A stretch of DNA of 64,000 bases from an uncultured Oscillibacter sp. GTDB lineage: Bacteria > Bacillota > Clostridia > Oscillospirales > Oscillospiraceae. Below the pieces are notes generated by a model that had not been told where the DNA came from, did not search any database, and worked only from the letters and a program-made list of their open reading frames with translations. The translations under genes and the position numbers were made by a program. The stretch spans positions 1 to 64,000 of the forward strand of contig CAJKKQ010000004.1 in assembly GCA_905200545.1 (NCBI GenBank). The letters are read 5' to 3'. The first letter of the stretch is position 1, and each line of letters starts with the position of its first letter. Shown here one piece after another: positions 42,581 through 53,482 of the stretch.

Positions 42581-44003
42581 AAAGCTCTATATCCTGGCGG
42601 GCATACTGGTGGTGGCGTGTCTTGTGACTTTCGGCGTCACCCGGTACGAAGCCCGCAAGGAGAACATCCAAAACAGCGGCGAGGTGGTTCTGGAGCTCCC
42701 CACGGACTCCGTCACCGACCTCTCCTGGGAGTATGACGGCCAGTCCCTGGCCTTCCGCAAGGAGGACGGCACCTGGACCTATGACGGCGACGACGCCTTC
42801 CCGGTGGATCAGGACAAGATTGCCGAATTGCTGGATCCCTTTGCCTCCTTCGGCGCCGCCTTTATCATCCAGGACGCGGAGGATCTGGGCCAGTACGGGC
42901 TGAGCGATCCCACCTGCACCATCCACATCTCCACAGAGGATACGGACTACACCATCCTCCTGGGGGATTACAGCACCATGGACTCCCAGCGCTATGTCTC
43001 CATCGGGGACGGCAACGTGTACCTGGTAGCAGACGACCCCCTGGACCTCTTTGACGCCCAGCTCAGCGAGCTCATCCAAAATGACGAGATCCCCGATCTG
43101 GATACCATCACCCAGCTGAGCGTCTCCGGCCCCGACGACTATACCGCCGTCTATGAGGAGGGCAACACCACCGACACCTATCGGAGCGATGATGTCTACT
43201 TCACCCAGCGGAGTGGAGACAAGGTCCCCCTGGATACCTCCCGGGTGGAGGACTATCTGTACACCATGTCGTCTCTGGACCTGACCAACTATGTCACCTA
43301 CAACGCAACGGAGGAGGAGATCCAAGACTGCGGCCTGGATGACCCCGAGGCCACCGTCCAGGTGGACTACACCACGGAGGATGACGACGGCAACGACGTG
43401 TCGGGCTCCGTGACACTGTATGTCAGCCGGGATCCCGATGAACGTGCCGCCGCCCAGACGGAGACAGACAGCCAGAGCACCGATGACTCCGATGCGGTGG
43501 ACGAAGAGGAAGATGAGATCACCGCCTATGTGCGGGTAGGCAGCTCCCAGATCCTCTATCAGATCACCGGGGAGGAGTACGAGGCCCTCATGGCCTGCGG
43601 CTATGACGACCTGCGCCATCCGGAGGTCCTGCCTGCGGACTTCGCCGATATCAGCCAGCTGGATATCTCCCTGGAAGGGGCAGATTACACCATCACCTCT
43701 GAGGGCGATTCTGACGAGCGCACCTACTCTTATCAGGAGGAAGAGCTGGACATCGCCGACCTGCAGACGGCACTGGAATCCCTGACAGCGGACAGCTTCA
43801 CCAGTGAGGCGCCTACCCAGAAGGAGGAGATCAGCCTGACGGTCCACCTGGACCTGGAGGGCGATCCCACCGTCACCATCGACCTCTACCGCTATGACGG
43901 CAGCGACTGCCTGGCGGTGGTGGATGGAGAGCCCGTCTGCCTGGTCTCCCGCAGCGCCGTGGTGGACCTGGTGGAGGCAGTCAACGCCATCGTGCTGAAC
44001 TGA
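42567..44003 (+). CDS. DUF4340 domain protein
   Basis: A 478-residue protein with one N-terminal membrane helix (about 5-23) and an acidic external region of repeated DUF4340-type segments (LAFRKEDGTWTYDGDDAFPVDQDKIAELLDPFASFGA; YGLSDPTCTIHISTEDTDYTILLGDYS). An unusually acidic Asp/Glu/Ser/Thr stretch lies at about 290-315. It overlaps the GldG-like gene by 14 nt and completes the operon, as in many Clostridia; function unknown. Confidence 0.88.
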   Translation: MNRYKKLYILAGILVVACLVTFGVTRYEARKENIQNSGEVVLELPTDSVTDLSWEYDGQSLAFRKEDGTWTYDGDDAFPVDQDKIAELLDPFASFGAAFIIQDAEDLGQYGLSDPTCTIHISTEDTDYTILLGDYSTMDSQRYVSIGDGNVYLVADDPLDLFDAQLSELIQNDEIPDLDTITQLSVSGPDDYTAVYEEGNTTDTYRSDDVYFTQRSGDKVPLDTSRVEDYLYTMSSLDLTNYVTYNATEEEIQDCGLDDPEATVQVDYTTEDDDGNDVSGSVTLYVSRDPDERAAAQTETDSQSTDDSDAVDEEEDEITAYVRVGSSQILYQITGEEYEALMACGYDDLRHPEVLPADFADISQLDISLEGADYTITSEGDSDERTYSYQEEELDIADLQTALESLTADSFTSEAPTQKEEISLTVHLDLEGDPTVTIDLYRYDGSDCLAVVDGEPVCLVSRSAVVDLVEAVNAIVLN

Positions 44004-44031
44004 CGGTTTCCACAATCGCCCGGCAAACATA

Positions 44032-44072
44032 GAAAACGCCCCCGGAACCGACATGGTTCCGGGGGCGTTGCT
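44032..44072. terminator. Bidirectional terminator
   Basis: AACGCCCCCGGAACC-gacat-GGTTCCGGGGGCGTT perfect stem between convergent operons; TTTTC follows on the minus strand and TTGCTGTTT on the plus strand. Confidence 0.85.
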
Positions 44073-44078
44073 GTTTAA

Positions 44079-44570
44079 TTAATCCGCGCCGCTTTCCGGC
44101 TCCGCCAGCCGCTCCAGGTCCTCTCCGGTGAGGCGGTACACCGTCCACTCGTCCATGGGCCGGGCGCCCAAGGAGCGGTAAAAGGCGATGCTGGGGGCAT
44201 TCCAGTCCAGGCACCACCACTCCATGCGGCCGCAGCCCCGTTCCCGGGCGATGGAGGCCAGACGGCGGAAGAGGGCCTTTCCGTACCCCTTGCCCCGGTG
44301 CTCCGGCAGGACGTACAGATCCTCCAGATACAGCCCCGCCCGACCCAGGAACGTGGAGAAATTGTGGAAAAACAGGGCAAAGCCCACCTCTTTCCCATTC
44401 TCCAGGGCAAAGAGCACCTCGGCCCCCCGGCGGTCAAAGAGCTGCTCTTTCAACGTGGCCTCATCCGCCACCACCTGGTCTACCATGTGTTCATACTCCG
44501 CCAGATCCCGGATAAAGCGCAGGATCAGGGGCGTGTCCGCCTCCTGGGCAAAGCGAAAGGTCAATTCCAT
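44079..44570 (-). CDS. GNAT-family N-acetyltransferase
   Basis: A 163-residue acetyl-CoA-dependent acetyltransferase, close in pattern to spermidine/diamine acetyltransferases of the SSAT type (DLAEYEHMVDQVVADEATLKEQLF; GLYLEDLYVLPEHRGKGYGKALFRRLA, the acetyl-CoA loop; WNAPSIAFYRSLGARPMDEW). The ATG at 44570 has GGGGAG 6 nt upstream. It follows mutS2 by 58 nt. Confidence 0.9.
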   Translation of the reverse strand: MELTFRFAQEADTPLILRFIRDLAEYEHMVDQVVADEATLKEQLFDRRGAEVLFALENGKEVGFALFFHNFSTFLGRAGLYLEDLYVLPEHRGKGYGKALFRRLASIARERGCGRMEWWCLDWNAPSIAFYRSLGARPMDEWTVYRLTGEDLERLAEPESGAD

Positions 44571-44628
44571 AGGATTCTCCCCTCTCAAAGGCGCCCCGCC
44601 CGCCCATCAGGCGGACGGGGTGGATTGG

Positions 44629-47022
44629 TTATTTCAACGTGACCACGGTGACGCCGGACTCGCCCTCGCCGTAGACCCCCAGCCGGAAGTCCTTGACGGC
44701 CTTGTTGCGCCGCAGGACAGCGTGGACGGCCTTGCGCAGAGCACCAGTCCCCTTTCCGTGGATGATGGTGACGGTGTCCAGATGGCCCATGACGGCGGCG
44801 GAGAGGAAATTCTCCACCACGCTCTCCGCCTCCAGGGTCTCCAGGCCCCGGATATCCAGCTCCCGGCTGGCAGAAGCGCGCAGGGCACGGTCCGCATTCT
44901 GCCGGATGGACACCGAGGGATTTTTCTTCCGGGCGGCCCGTTCGTCGTCCTCAATGAGCCGGACCTCATTTGCCTTGGCTTTCATCTTCAGCACGCCGGC
45001 CTTGAGCTGCAGCGTGCCGTCCTTGCCCACGGAGACCACCTCCGCCGGGGTCCGCACGCCGGGGATCTCCACCAGGTCGCCCTCCCGGATGGGACGGCTG
45101 GGCTTGGGGATGGGCTCCTGCCGGGCGTCGCGCTTGCTGATGGCGTCCTCCGCCTCGTTGAGCTTACGCCGCAGCGCCGCCCGGGCCTCGTTGTCGTTGA
45201 GGGCCCGGTCCGCCTTGGCCTGGGCCTTGCGCATGTCGGAGAGCTCCTGGAACACCTGGTCCGCGGCAGCCCGGGCATCCCGGACGATGCGTTTGGCCTC
45301 CGCCTCGCCCCGGCTGCGGGCATTATCCTTGGCCCGCTCCATCTGCTCCCGGAATTCCCGGGCCTTGCGGGCGTCCTCCTCCCGCTGGCGGTAGAGACGC
45401 TCCGCCTCCAGCTCCTTTTTCTCCAGTGCCTGGCGCTTGGCCTCCAGCTGGGTGAGGACGTCCTCGAACCGGACGCTCTCGCCGCTCATCTGGGCCTTGG
45501 CGTCCTCGATGACGTCCGCGGGCAGGCCCAGCCGCGCCGAAATGGCAAAGGCGTTGGACTTGCCGGGGATACCGATAAGCAGCCGGTAGGTGGGCCGCAA
45601 GGTCTCCACGTCAAACTCGCAGGAGGCGTTCTCCACCCCCGCCGTGGTCATGGCAAAGGTCTTGAGCTCGGCATAGTGGGTGGTGGCGGCGGCCCGGGCC
45701 CCCAGGGCCCGCACCCGCTGGATGATGGCGATGGCCAGCGCCGCGCCCTCCACCGGGTCCGTACCGGCTCCCAACTCGTCGAAGAGGATGAGACTGCGGC
45801 GGTCCGCCTCCCGCAAAATACTCACAATATTGACCATATGTGCCGAGAAAGTGGACAAACTCTGCTCGATGCTCTGCTCATCGCCGATGTCCGCCAGCAC
45901 CCGCTCATATACAGAGATGACGCTGCGGTCCCCCACGGGAATGTGGAGGCCGCACTGGGTCATAAGGGTCAGGAGGCCCAATGTCTTGAGGGTGACGGTC
46001 TTGCCGCCGGTGTTGGGGCCGGTGATGACCAGGGTGTCAAAGGTGTCCCCCAGCTGGATGTCGATGGGCACCGCCTGCTTGGGATCCAGCAGCGGATGGC
46101 GGGCCTTGCGCAGGTAGATGACACCGTCCCGGCGGACCTCCGGCCGGGCGGCCTCCATCTTGTAGCTCAGCTGGCCCCGGGCGAAGATCACGTCCAGGTG
46201 CACCAGGGCGTCGTAGTCCCACTGGATATCCTCCCGGTGGGCGGCAGCCTCGGCGGAGAGCTCCGCCAGGATCCGCTCAATCTCCTTTTGCTCCTTGGCC
46301 TGGAGCTCGATATACTCGTTGTTGGCCTGCACTACCCCCATAGGCTCCACAAAGAGGGTGGCGCCGGTGGAGGAGATATCGTGGACCAGGCCCGGCAGGT
46401 CCCCCTTGTGCTCCGCCTTCACCGGCACCACAAAGCGGCCGTCCCGCTGGGTGATGATGGTCTCCTGGAGGATCTTGGCGTAGCTGGGGGAGGAGATGAC
46501 CCGCTGGAGGATCTGGCGGCTCTTGGCCTGGGCCGCCCGCATGTGCCGTCGGATATCCGCCAGCTCTGGGGAAGCAGCGTCCGCCACGGTGTCCTCGTCA
46601 GGCAGGCACCGCTTGATCTTCTCCTCCAGGAAGCGGTTGCCGTGGAGGGACAAAAACAGGTGGTCGATGGCGGTTTTCTCCACCGCGTCGGCGTTGAAGT
46701 ACTCCTTGCACCGGCGGGCGGCGGTCAGCAGGTCCGCGATGGTCAGCAGCTCGTGGGGATTGAGGCTGCCGCCCCGGTCCGCCCGGTCCAGGGCCTCCGC
46801 CACCGGCTTGACGCCGGAAAAGGAGGGACTGCCCCGCAGACCCATCATCTGCCGGGCCGCGTCCGTCTGATCCAGCAGGCGCAGTACCTCCTCCGGCTCC
46901 GTCTCCGGCCGCAGGCGGCGGCAGCGGGCCTTGGCCTCAGCACTGACCGCCTGCTCCGCCAGAAGCTCCAGCACCCGGGGCAGTTCCAGGGTGCGGATGG
47001 ATTTTTCAAACAGTTCGCTCAT
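44629..47022 (-). CDS. mutS2: Endonuclease MutS2 / ribosome-collision ATPase
   Basis: A 797-residue MutS-family ATPase without the mismatch-recognition domain. Walker A is TGPNTGGKTVTLKT near 335, with DIGDEQSIEQSLSTFSAHM and LFDELGAGTDPVEGAALA; a coiled region about 500-620 is followed by a KOW-like segment and a C-terminal Smr domain (ELDIRGLETLEAESVVENFL, IIHGKGTGALRKAV). MutS2 splits collided ribosomes in Bacillus and affects recombination. The ATG at 47022 has AGGAG upstream. Confidence 0.95.
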   Translation of the reverse strand: MSELFEKSIRTLELPRVLELLAEQAVSAEAKARCRRLRPETEPEEVLRLLDQTDAARQMMGLRGSPSFSGVKPVAEALDRADRGGSLNPHELLTIADLLTAARRCKEYFNADAVEKTAIDHLFLSLHGNRFLEEKIKRCLPDEDTVADAASPELADIRRHMRAAQAKSRQILQRVISSPSYAKILQETIITQRDGRFVVPVKAEHKGDLPGLVHDISSTGATLFVEPMGVVQANNEYIELQAKEQKEIERILAELSAEAAAHREDIQWDYDALVHLDVIFARGQLSYKMEAARPEVRRDGVIYLRKARHPLLDPKQAVPIDIQLGDTFDTLVITGPNTGGKTVTLKTLGLLTLMTQCGLHIPVGDRSVISVYERVLADIGDEQSIEQSLSTFSAHMVNIVSILREADRRSLILFDELGAGTDPVEGAALAIAIIQRVRALGARAAATTHYAELKTFAMTTAGVENASCEFDVETLRPTYRLLIGIPGKSNAFAISARLGLPADVIEDAKAQMSGESVRFEDVLTQLEAKRQALEKKELEAERLYRQREEDARKAREFREQMERAKDNARSRGEAEAKRIVRDARAAADQVFQELSDMRKAQAKADRALNDNEARAALRRKLNEAEDAISKRDARQEPIPKPSRPIREGDLVEIPGVRTPAEVVSVGKDGTLQLKAGVLKMKAKANEVRLIEDDERAARKKNPSVSIRQNADRALRASASRELDIRGLETLEAESVVENFLSAAVMGHLDTVTIIHGKGTGALRKAVHAVLRRNKAVKDFRLGVYGEGESGVTVVTLK

Positions 47023-47058
47023 AGCTCTATCTCCTGTCAAGTGAGATGCACTTGATGG

Positions 47059-47538
47059 TCATTCATAAAGATAAGGGTTGGGGATTTCCAGCACCCAGGG
47101 CATGGTGTGCTCGAATTCCATCTGGAAGCAGGGCCGGGGGAAGTCGTCGGGCAGCAGGTCGCAGTCATTCTTGAAGCCAACGGAGAACCCCGCCCCCAGA
47201 TCGTACCACCCCGCCGGGAACACCTCATAGTCCCCGGGCCGGGAGGAACCCTCCAGAACGGTACCCACCAGATGGTACCACCCGCCGCCGGAGAGGTCTT
47301 TCTCCGTGCCCTGGTAGTACATAAGCTCCCCCGGCTTCTCCGGGTCCAGGCCCAGGGTATGGAAGAAGTCCCGCACCCCCTGGGGCAGGTCTCTCACCGC
47401 CGCTGCAAAGTTCCGGCACCCGTCGCACTCGCAGGTGATCCAGGGCCCGGGATGGGCGGCGTAATACGCCCGGGTGGCTTCCACATCCACCGCTAGGCGG
47501 TAGTTTCCCAGGACAAATTCTGTCAAGTTTCGTTCCAT
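47059..47538 (-). CDS. Conserved-looking unknown protein with CxxC motif
   Basis: I do not recognise this 159-residue protein. It has a CECDGC motif near residue 40, many aromatic residues (GGWYHLVGTVLEG, PAGWYDLGAGFSVGFKNDCDLLP) and no membrane segment. The first codon (MERNLTEF) is poorly supported: no clear ribosome binding site. It sits between recO and mutS2, with a short AT-rich promoter-like gap upstream, so it may have its own promoter. A zinc-binding fold is possible. Confidence 0.65.
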   Translation of the reverse strand: MERNLTEFVLGNYRLAVDVEATRAYYAAHPGPWITCECDGCRNFAAAVRDLPQGVRDFFHTLGLDPEKPGELMYYQGTEKDLSGGGWYHLVGTVLEGSSRPGDYEVFPAGWYDLGAGFSVGFKNDCDLLPDDFPRPCFQMEFEHTMPWVLEIPNPYLYE

Positions 47539-47574
47539 ATCGTATAATTCTATCAAAATAATACAAATTGTATC

Positions 47575-48351
47575 TTATTGGGCAGGCAAATCCGGAGGCT
47601 GGAGGCTCTTGTAGAAGTCCAACGTCCGGAATCCACGCTCCAGCTGGGCGGCCAGAAAGGCCTCCGCTACGCCGGCCAGACGCTCCATGGGCTTGCCCTC
47701 CAGGGTGAAACTGTACAGCCGCTTGGGATCTCCGTAGATGATATGCCGCAGCGCCGCCAGAGAATCCCGGCAAAGGGGCATGGAGAGGGCACTCTCCTTC
47801 ACTCCGCACTTGCGGCAGCGCAGTACACCCTGCACCACATCCAGCAGCGGCTCCTCCGGGTCCGGGCAGCCGCAGTAGGCGCACCCGTCTGCCAGGGGCT
47901 CGTATCCGGCAAGGCATAATAGCTTCAGCTCAAAGGCCGCCTTCACCAATGCGTGGGGCCGGTGCAGGGTGGAGAGGGCATAGAGCCCATTGAGGAGGTG
48001 GCGCAGCAGCTCCGGCGCCGGAGACTCCTCACTGGTAACGGCCTCCGTCAGCTCCGCGAAGTAAAAGCCCAGGGCCAGGGCCTCCAGATCCCCCCGCAGG
48101 CCGTTGAACAGCTCCAGTGTGGTGCCCTCGTTGGCGTAGTACCACTCCCCCTTTTGGTAGAGGGTCCACTCGGACCACACCAGCGGCTGGGCCGCAGCAG
48201 CAAATTTACAGCCCTTGCGGCGGGCGCCCCGGGCGATGACGGCGATGCGTCCCCGCTCCGCTGTCAGCACCGTCAAAATTTTGTCCGCTTCCTTGGTCTG
48301 CGTCTCCCGCAATACGACGCCCCGAAGCACCAGATACGGCGTGGACGCCAC
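47575..48351 (-). CDS. recO: DNA repair protein RecO
   Basis: A 258-residue protein that loads RecA with RecR. The N-terminal OB fold (VLRETQTKEADKILTVLTAERGRIAVIARGARRKGCKFAAAAQP) is followed by a helical part and a zinc finger CAYCGC...CRKC. I chose the GTG at 48351 with AGGGAG upstream; the longer frame overlaps yqzL. Gene order era-yqzL-recO matches Bacillus. Confidence 0.93.
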   Translation of the reverse strand: MASTPYLVLRGVVLRETQTKEADKILTVLTAERGRIAVIARGARRKGCKFAAAAQPLVWSEWTLYQKGEWYYANEGTTLELFNGLRGDLEALALGFYFAELTEAVTSEESPAPELLRHLLNGLYALSTLHRPHALVKAAFELKLLCLAGYEPLADGCAYCGCPDPEEPLLDVVQGVLRCRKCGVKESALSMPLCRDSLAALRHIIYGDPKRLYSFTLEGKPMERLAGVAEAFLAAQLERGFRTLDFYKSLQPPDLPAQ

Positions 48352-48401
48352 GTGCGCTCCCTCCCTATGTAGCCGGGGACAAGGCCCCGGGATCGTTTGG
48401 T

Positions 48402-48509
48402 TCACTGTGCGGCAGGGGGCTGATCTTCGTCCTCCGCCGTCCGGTAGAGCATGTAGGCCAGAGGCTCTCCCGTCATACAGAACAGTTCCCAATAGGATTC
48501 GGCGTCCAT
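48402..48509 (-). CDS. yqzL: YqzL-like small protein
   Basis: A 35-residue ORF, MDAESYWELFCMTGEPLAYMLYR..., with AAAGGAGG 8 nt before the ATG. The pattern (W-x-x-F-x-x-TG-x-x-x-x-Y-x-L/M-Y/F) and the position between era and recO match YqzL of Bacillus, whose function is unknown. An inverted repeat, CCCATAGGATTCGACGT paired with codons 1-8, encloses its ribosome binding site. Confidence 0.85.
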   Translation of the reverse strand: MDAESYWELFCMTGEPLAYMLYRTAEDEDQPPAAQ

Positions 48510-48562
48510 GTCTGAGACCTCCTTTTAGGGATAGTCTTCCGAAAAACGTCGAATCCTATGGG
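48488..48562 (-). promoter_or_regulatory. Long-range hairpin enclosing the yqzL ribosome binding site
   Basis: ACGTC-GAATCCTAT-GGG (48546-48562) is complementary to CCC-AATAGGATTC-GGCGT (48488-48505) with one bulge and one mismatch, about 40 nt apart. In the RNA this would loop out or constrain the AAGGAGG site. Confidence 0.5.
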
Positions 48563-48650
48563 TGGAAATATGCGGATGCAGCTTCAAAACATAACGCCGC
48601 ACCTGTGGCGGGGAAAACCGGCGGGCAAAGCCGCTGCGCCGCCTCCGGCC

Positions 48651-49550
48651 TTACTCGTCCTGATAGCCGAAGCTTCTCACATAATTCATATTGTCCCGCC
48701 AGTTTTCCTTGACCTTCACCCAGGTCTCCAGGTACACCTTGGTGCCCATGAACTTCTCCATGTCGTGGCGGGCCAGGGAGCTGACCTTTTTCAGCATGGC
48801 CCCCTGCTTGCCGATGATAATGCCCTTGTGGCTGGCCTTTTCGCAGTAGATGGTGGCGTCCACATCGATGACGCCGGAATCCCGCTCGGAAAAGCGGTTG
48901 ATCTCCACGGCGGTGCCGTGGGGGATCTCCTTATCCAGGCACAGCAGCAGCTTCTCCCGGATGATCTCCCCCATCACCTGCCGCTCCGGCTGGTCGCTGG
49001 TCTGGCCGTCGGGGAAGAGCTGGGGCCCCTCCTGGGCGTACTTGCGCAACTCCCGCATGAGATCCTCCAGGCCGGAGCCGCTGTGGGCGGAGATGGGGAT
49101 GATGGCGTCAAAGCCGTCCCAGGCCTCGTTGTAGGCGGCGATCACCGGCAGCAGCGCGGCGGGCTCCACGGTGTCGATCTTATTGATGCACAGGATGCAG
49201 GGGATGTGCTCCTCTCGGATGCGGTTGATGAGGGAGAGCTCCGGCCCACCCACATGGGCGATGGGCTCCACCAGCAAGAGGGCGCAGTCCACGTCGGAGA
49301 GACTGGAGGTGACGACCTTCACCATATACTCGCCCAGGGCGGAGCGGGGCTTGTGGAGACCCGGGGTGTCCAGCAGGATATACTGGGTGTCCTCCCGGTT
49401 CACCACACCGTAAATCCGGTTGCGGGTGGTCTGGGCCTTGTTGGAGACGATGGCAACCTTTTCCCCCACCAGGGCGTTGGTGAGGCTGGACTTTCCCACG
49501 TTGGGCCGTCCGCAGACGGTGATCATGGCAACGTTTTTGATGTTAGACAT
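48651..49550 (-). CDS. era: GTPase Era
   Basis: A 299-residue ribosome-assembly GTPase. G1 GRPNVGKSSL, G2/G3 DTPGLHKP, G4 NKID, G5 SAHSGSG, and a C-terminal KH domain (GTAVEINRFSER...KGIIIGKQGAMLKKV) that binds 16S rRNA are all present. The start has GAGGA upstream. First gene of the era-yqzL-recO group. Confidence 0.97.
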   Translation of the reverse strand: MSNIKNVAMITVCGRPNVGKSSLTNALVGEKVAIVSNKAQTTRNRIYGVVNREDTQYILLDTPGLHKPRSALGEYMVKVVTSSLSDVDCALLLVEPIAHVGGPELSLINRIREEHIPCILCINKIDTVEPAALLPVIAAYNEAWDGFDAIIPISAHSGSGLEDLMRELRKYAQEGPQLFPDGQTSDQPERQVMGEIIREKLLLCLDKEIPHGTAVEINRFSERDSGVIDVDATIYCEKASHKGIIIGKQGAMLKKVSSLARHDMEKFMGTKVYLETWVKVKENWRDNMNYVRSFGYQDE

Positions 49551-49605
49551 AGGTGATCCTCAACTTTCTTTGATTTGAGCAATTTGATTGTTCCATTCAA
49601 GCGGC

Positions 49606-49634
49606 TTGACAGGGCCGTTGGAATCGGATATATT
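49606..49634 (+). promoter_or_regulatory. Promoter of the SMR transporter transcript
   Basis: TTGACA -35 (49606-49611), 17-bp spacer, TATATT -10 (49629-49634); transcription should start near 49641 at the edge of the structured leader. Confidence 0.75.
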
Positions 49635-49636
49635 GA

Positions 49637-49725
49637 GTGCGCTGTTTCGCTGCCGAGTGGGACAGCGGCGTTTGGTTTCACACCGTCAGGCCGTTGCAGG
49701 TGTGAAAGCAGGCGCTATTTTTTTG
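49637..49725 (+). ncRNA. Structured leader with terminator, probable guanidine-type riboswitch
   Basis: The leader begins GCGCTGTTTCGCTGCC, contains GGGACAGCGGCG, then a TTTCACACC/GGTGTGAAA hairpin (49676-49706) and GCAGGCGC, which can pair back to the initial GCGCTG, followed by TATTTTTTT. The stem-then-U-run layout and the SMR gene downstream fit a transcriptional riboswitch; guanidine-IV (mepA motif) RNAs in Clostridia control MATE and SMR exporters. The class call is from memory of the motif and needs a covariance search. Confidence 0.55.
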
Positions 49726-49741
49726 TTTGGAGGTACTGTTT

Positions 49742-50059
49742 ATGGCATGGCTGGAACTGCTGATCGCAGGCGGACTGGAGGTTTTCTGGTCCACATTTTT
49801 GAAGCTCTCAGAGGGCTTTACCCGCCCTGTATATAGTGTGGTGGCCGTGGTGGGCATGATCCTCAGTTTTATCTTTCTCTCCCAGGCCACCAAGGTCCTG
49901 CCCCTGGGCACCGCCTACGCCGTTTGGACGGGCATCGGCGCCGTGGGAGCGGTGATCGTGGGCATTGTTGTTTTCAAAGAGCCTGTCACCGCGGTGCGGA
50001 TGCTGTTCGTGGTACTGCTGCTGACGGGTATCATCGGTCTGAAAGCCACCGCCCAATAA
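49742..50059 (+). CDS. SMR-family small exporter (EmrE/SugE/Gdx type)
   Basis: A 105-residue four-helix transporter. It has the family Glu in GGLEVFWSTFLKLSEGF near 13, and AYAVWTGIGAVGAVIVGIVVFKEP near 60-80, closest to the Gdx/SugE guanidinium-exporter pattern. The ATG at 49742 follows TTGGAGG. A structured leader with a terminator precedes it. Single SMR gene, so it should act as a homodimer. Confidence 0.9.
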   Translation: MAWLELLIAGGLEVFWSTFLKLSEGFTRPVYSVVAVVGMILSFIFLSQATKVLPLGTAYAVWTGIGAVGAVIVGIVVFKEPVTAVRMLFVVLLLTGIIGLKATAQ

Positions 50060-50065
50060 GAGTTC

Positions 50066-52894
<2,829 letters not shown>

Positions 52895-52978
52895 ATGCGT
52901 GTTTGTCTCCTTTTGTGTTTCATGGAAACGCGCTATACCGGGACAGCTGAAGGTTCCCGCCTCCCGGTGCGTTTCGAT

Positions 52979-53479
52979 TCACTCCACGATGAGGTCCGCC
53001 GTTTCGGCTCCCAGCAATTCCAGCAGGGGGCCGGGAGCCAGTTCTACCTGGGCGCCGATTTTTCCGGCGGAGATATAGATAGTCTCATAGTCCGTCACCG
53101 TCTTGTGAAACACGGTGGGATAGTGCTTCTTCATGCCCACCGGGCTGCATCCGCCCCGGATATAACCGGTGACGGCGTTGATCTCCGCCACGTGCAGCAG
53201 CTCGATGGATTTCTCCCCCACCGCCCGGGCGGCTTTTTTCAGATCCAGATTCTCCGCCACCGGCACCTCAAAGACATAGATGCCCTTGGAAGCGCCACGG
53301 GCCACCAGGGTCTTGAAGCCCCGGGCAGGGTCCTGCCCCAGGGCCTGGGCTACATGGACGCCGTATTCCCGGGTTCCCTCAGGGCCCTGGCTGTCCTCGT
53401 AGAAATGGGCGGTGTAGGGGATCTTCTTCTGATCCAGCACCCGCATGACGTTTGTTTTTTCTTCCTTATGCTTTGCCAT
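52979..53479 (-). CDS. ybaK: Cys-tRNA(Pro)/Cys-tRNA(Cys) deacylase YbaK
   Basis: A 166-residue editing enzyme that hydrolyses mischarged Cys-tRNA(Pro). The YbaK/ProX fold is clear: N-terminal MRVLDQKKIPYTAHFY, GFKTLVARG, the catalytic Lys region LKKAARAVGEKSIELL and GYIRGGCSPVGMKKHYPTV. It follows the EamA gene by 3 nt, so the two are cotranscribed. Confidence 0.93.
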   Translation of the reverse strand: MAKHKEEKTNVMRVLDQKKIPYTAHFYEDSQGPEGTREYGVHVAQALGQDPARGFKTLVARGASKGIYVFEVPVAENLDLKKAARAVGEKSIELLHVAEINAVTGYIRGGCSPVGMKKHYPTVFHKTVTDYETIYISAGKIGAQVELAPGPLLELLGAETADLIVE

Positions 53480-53482
53480 ACT

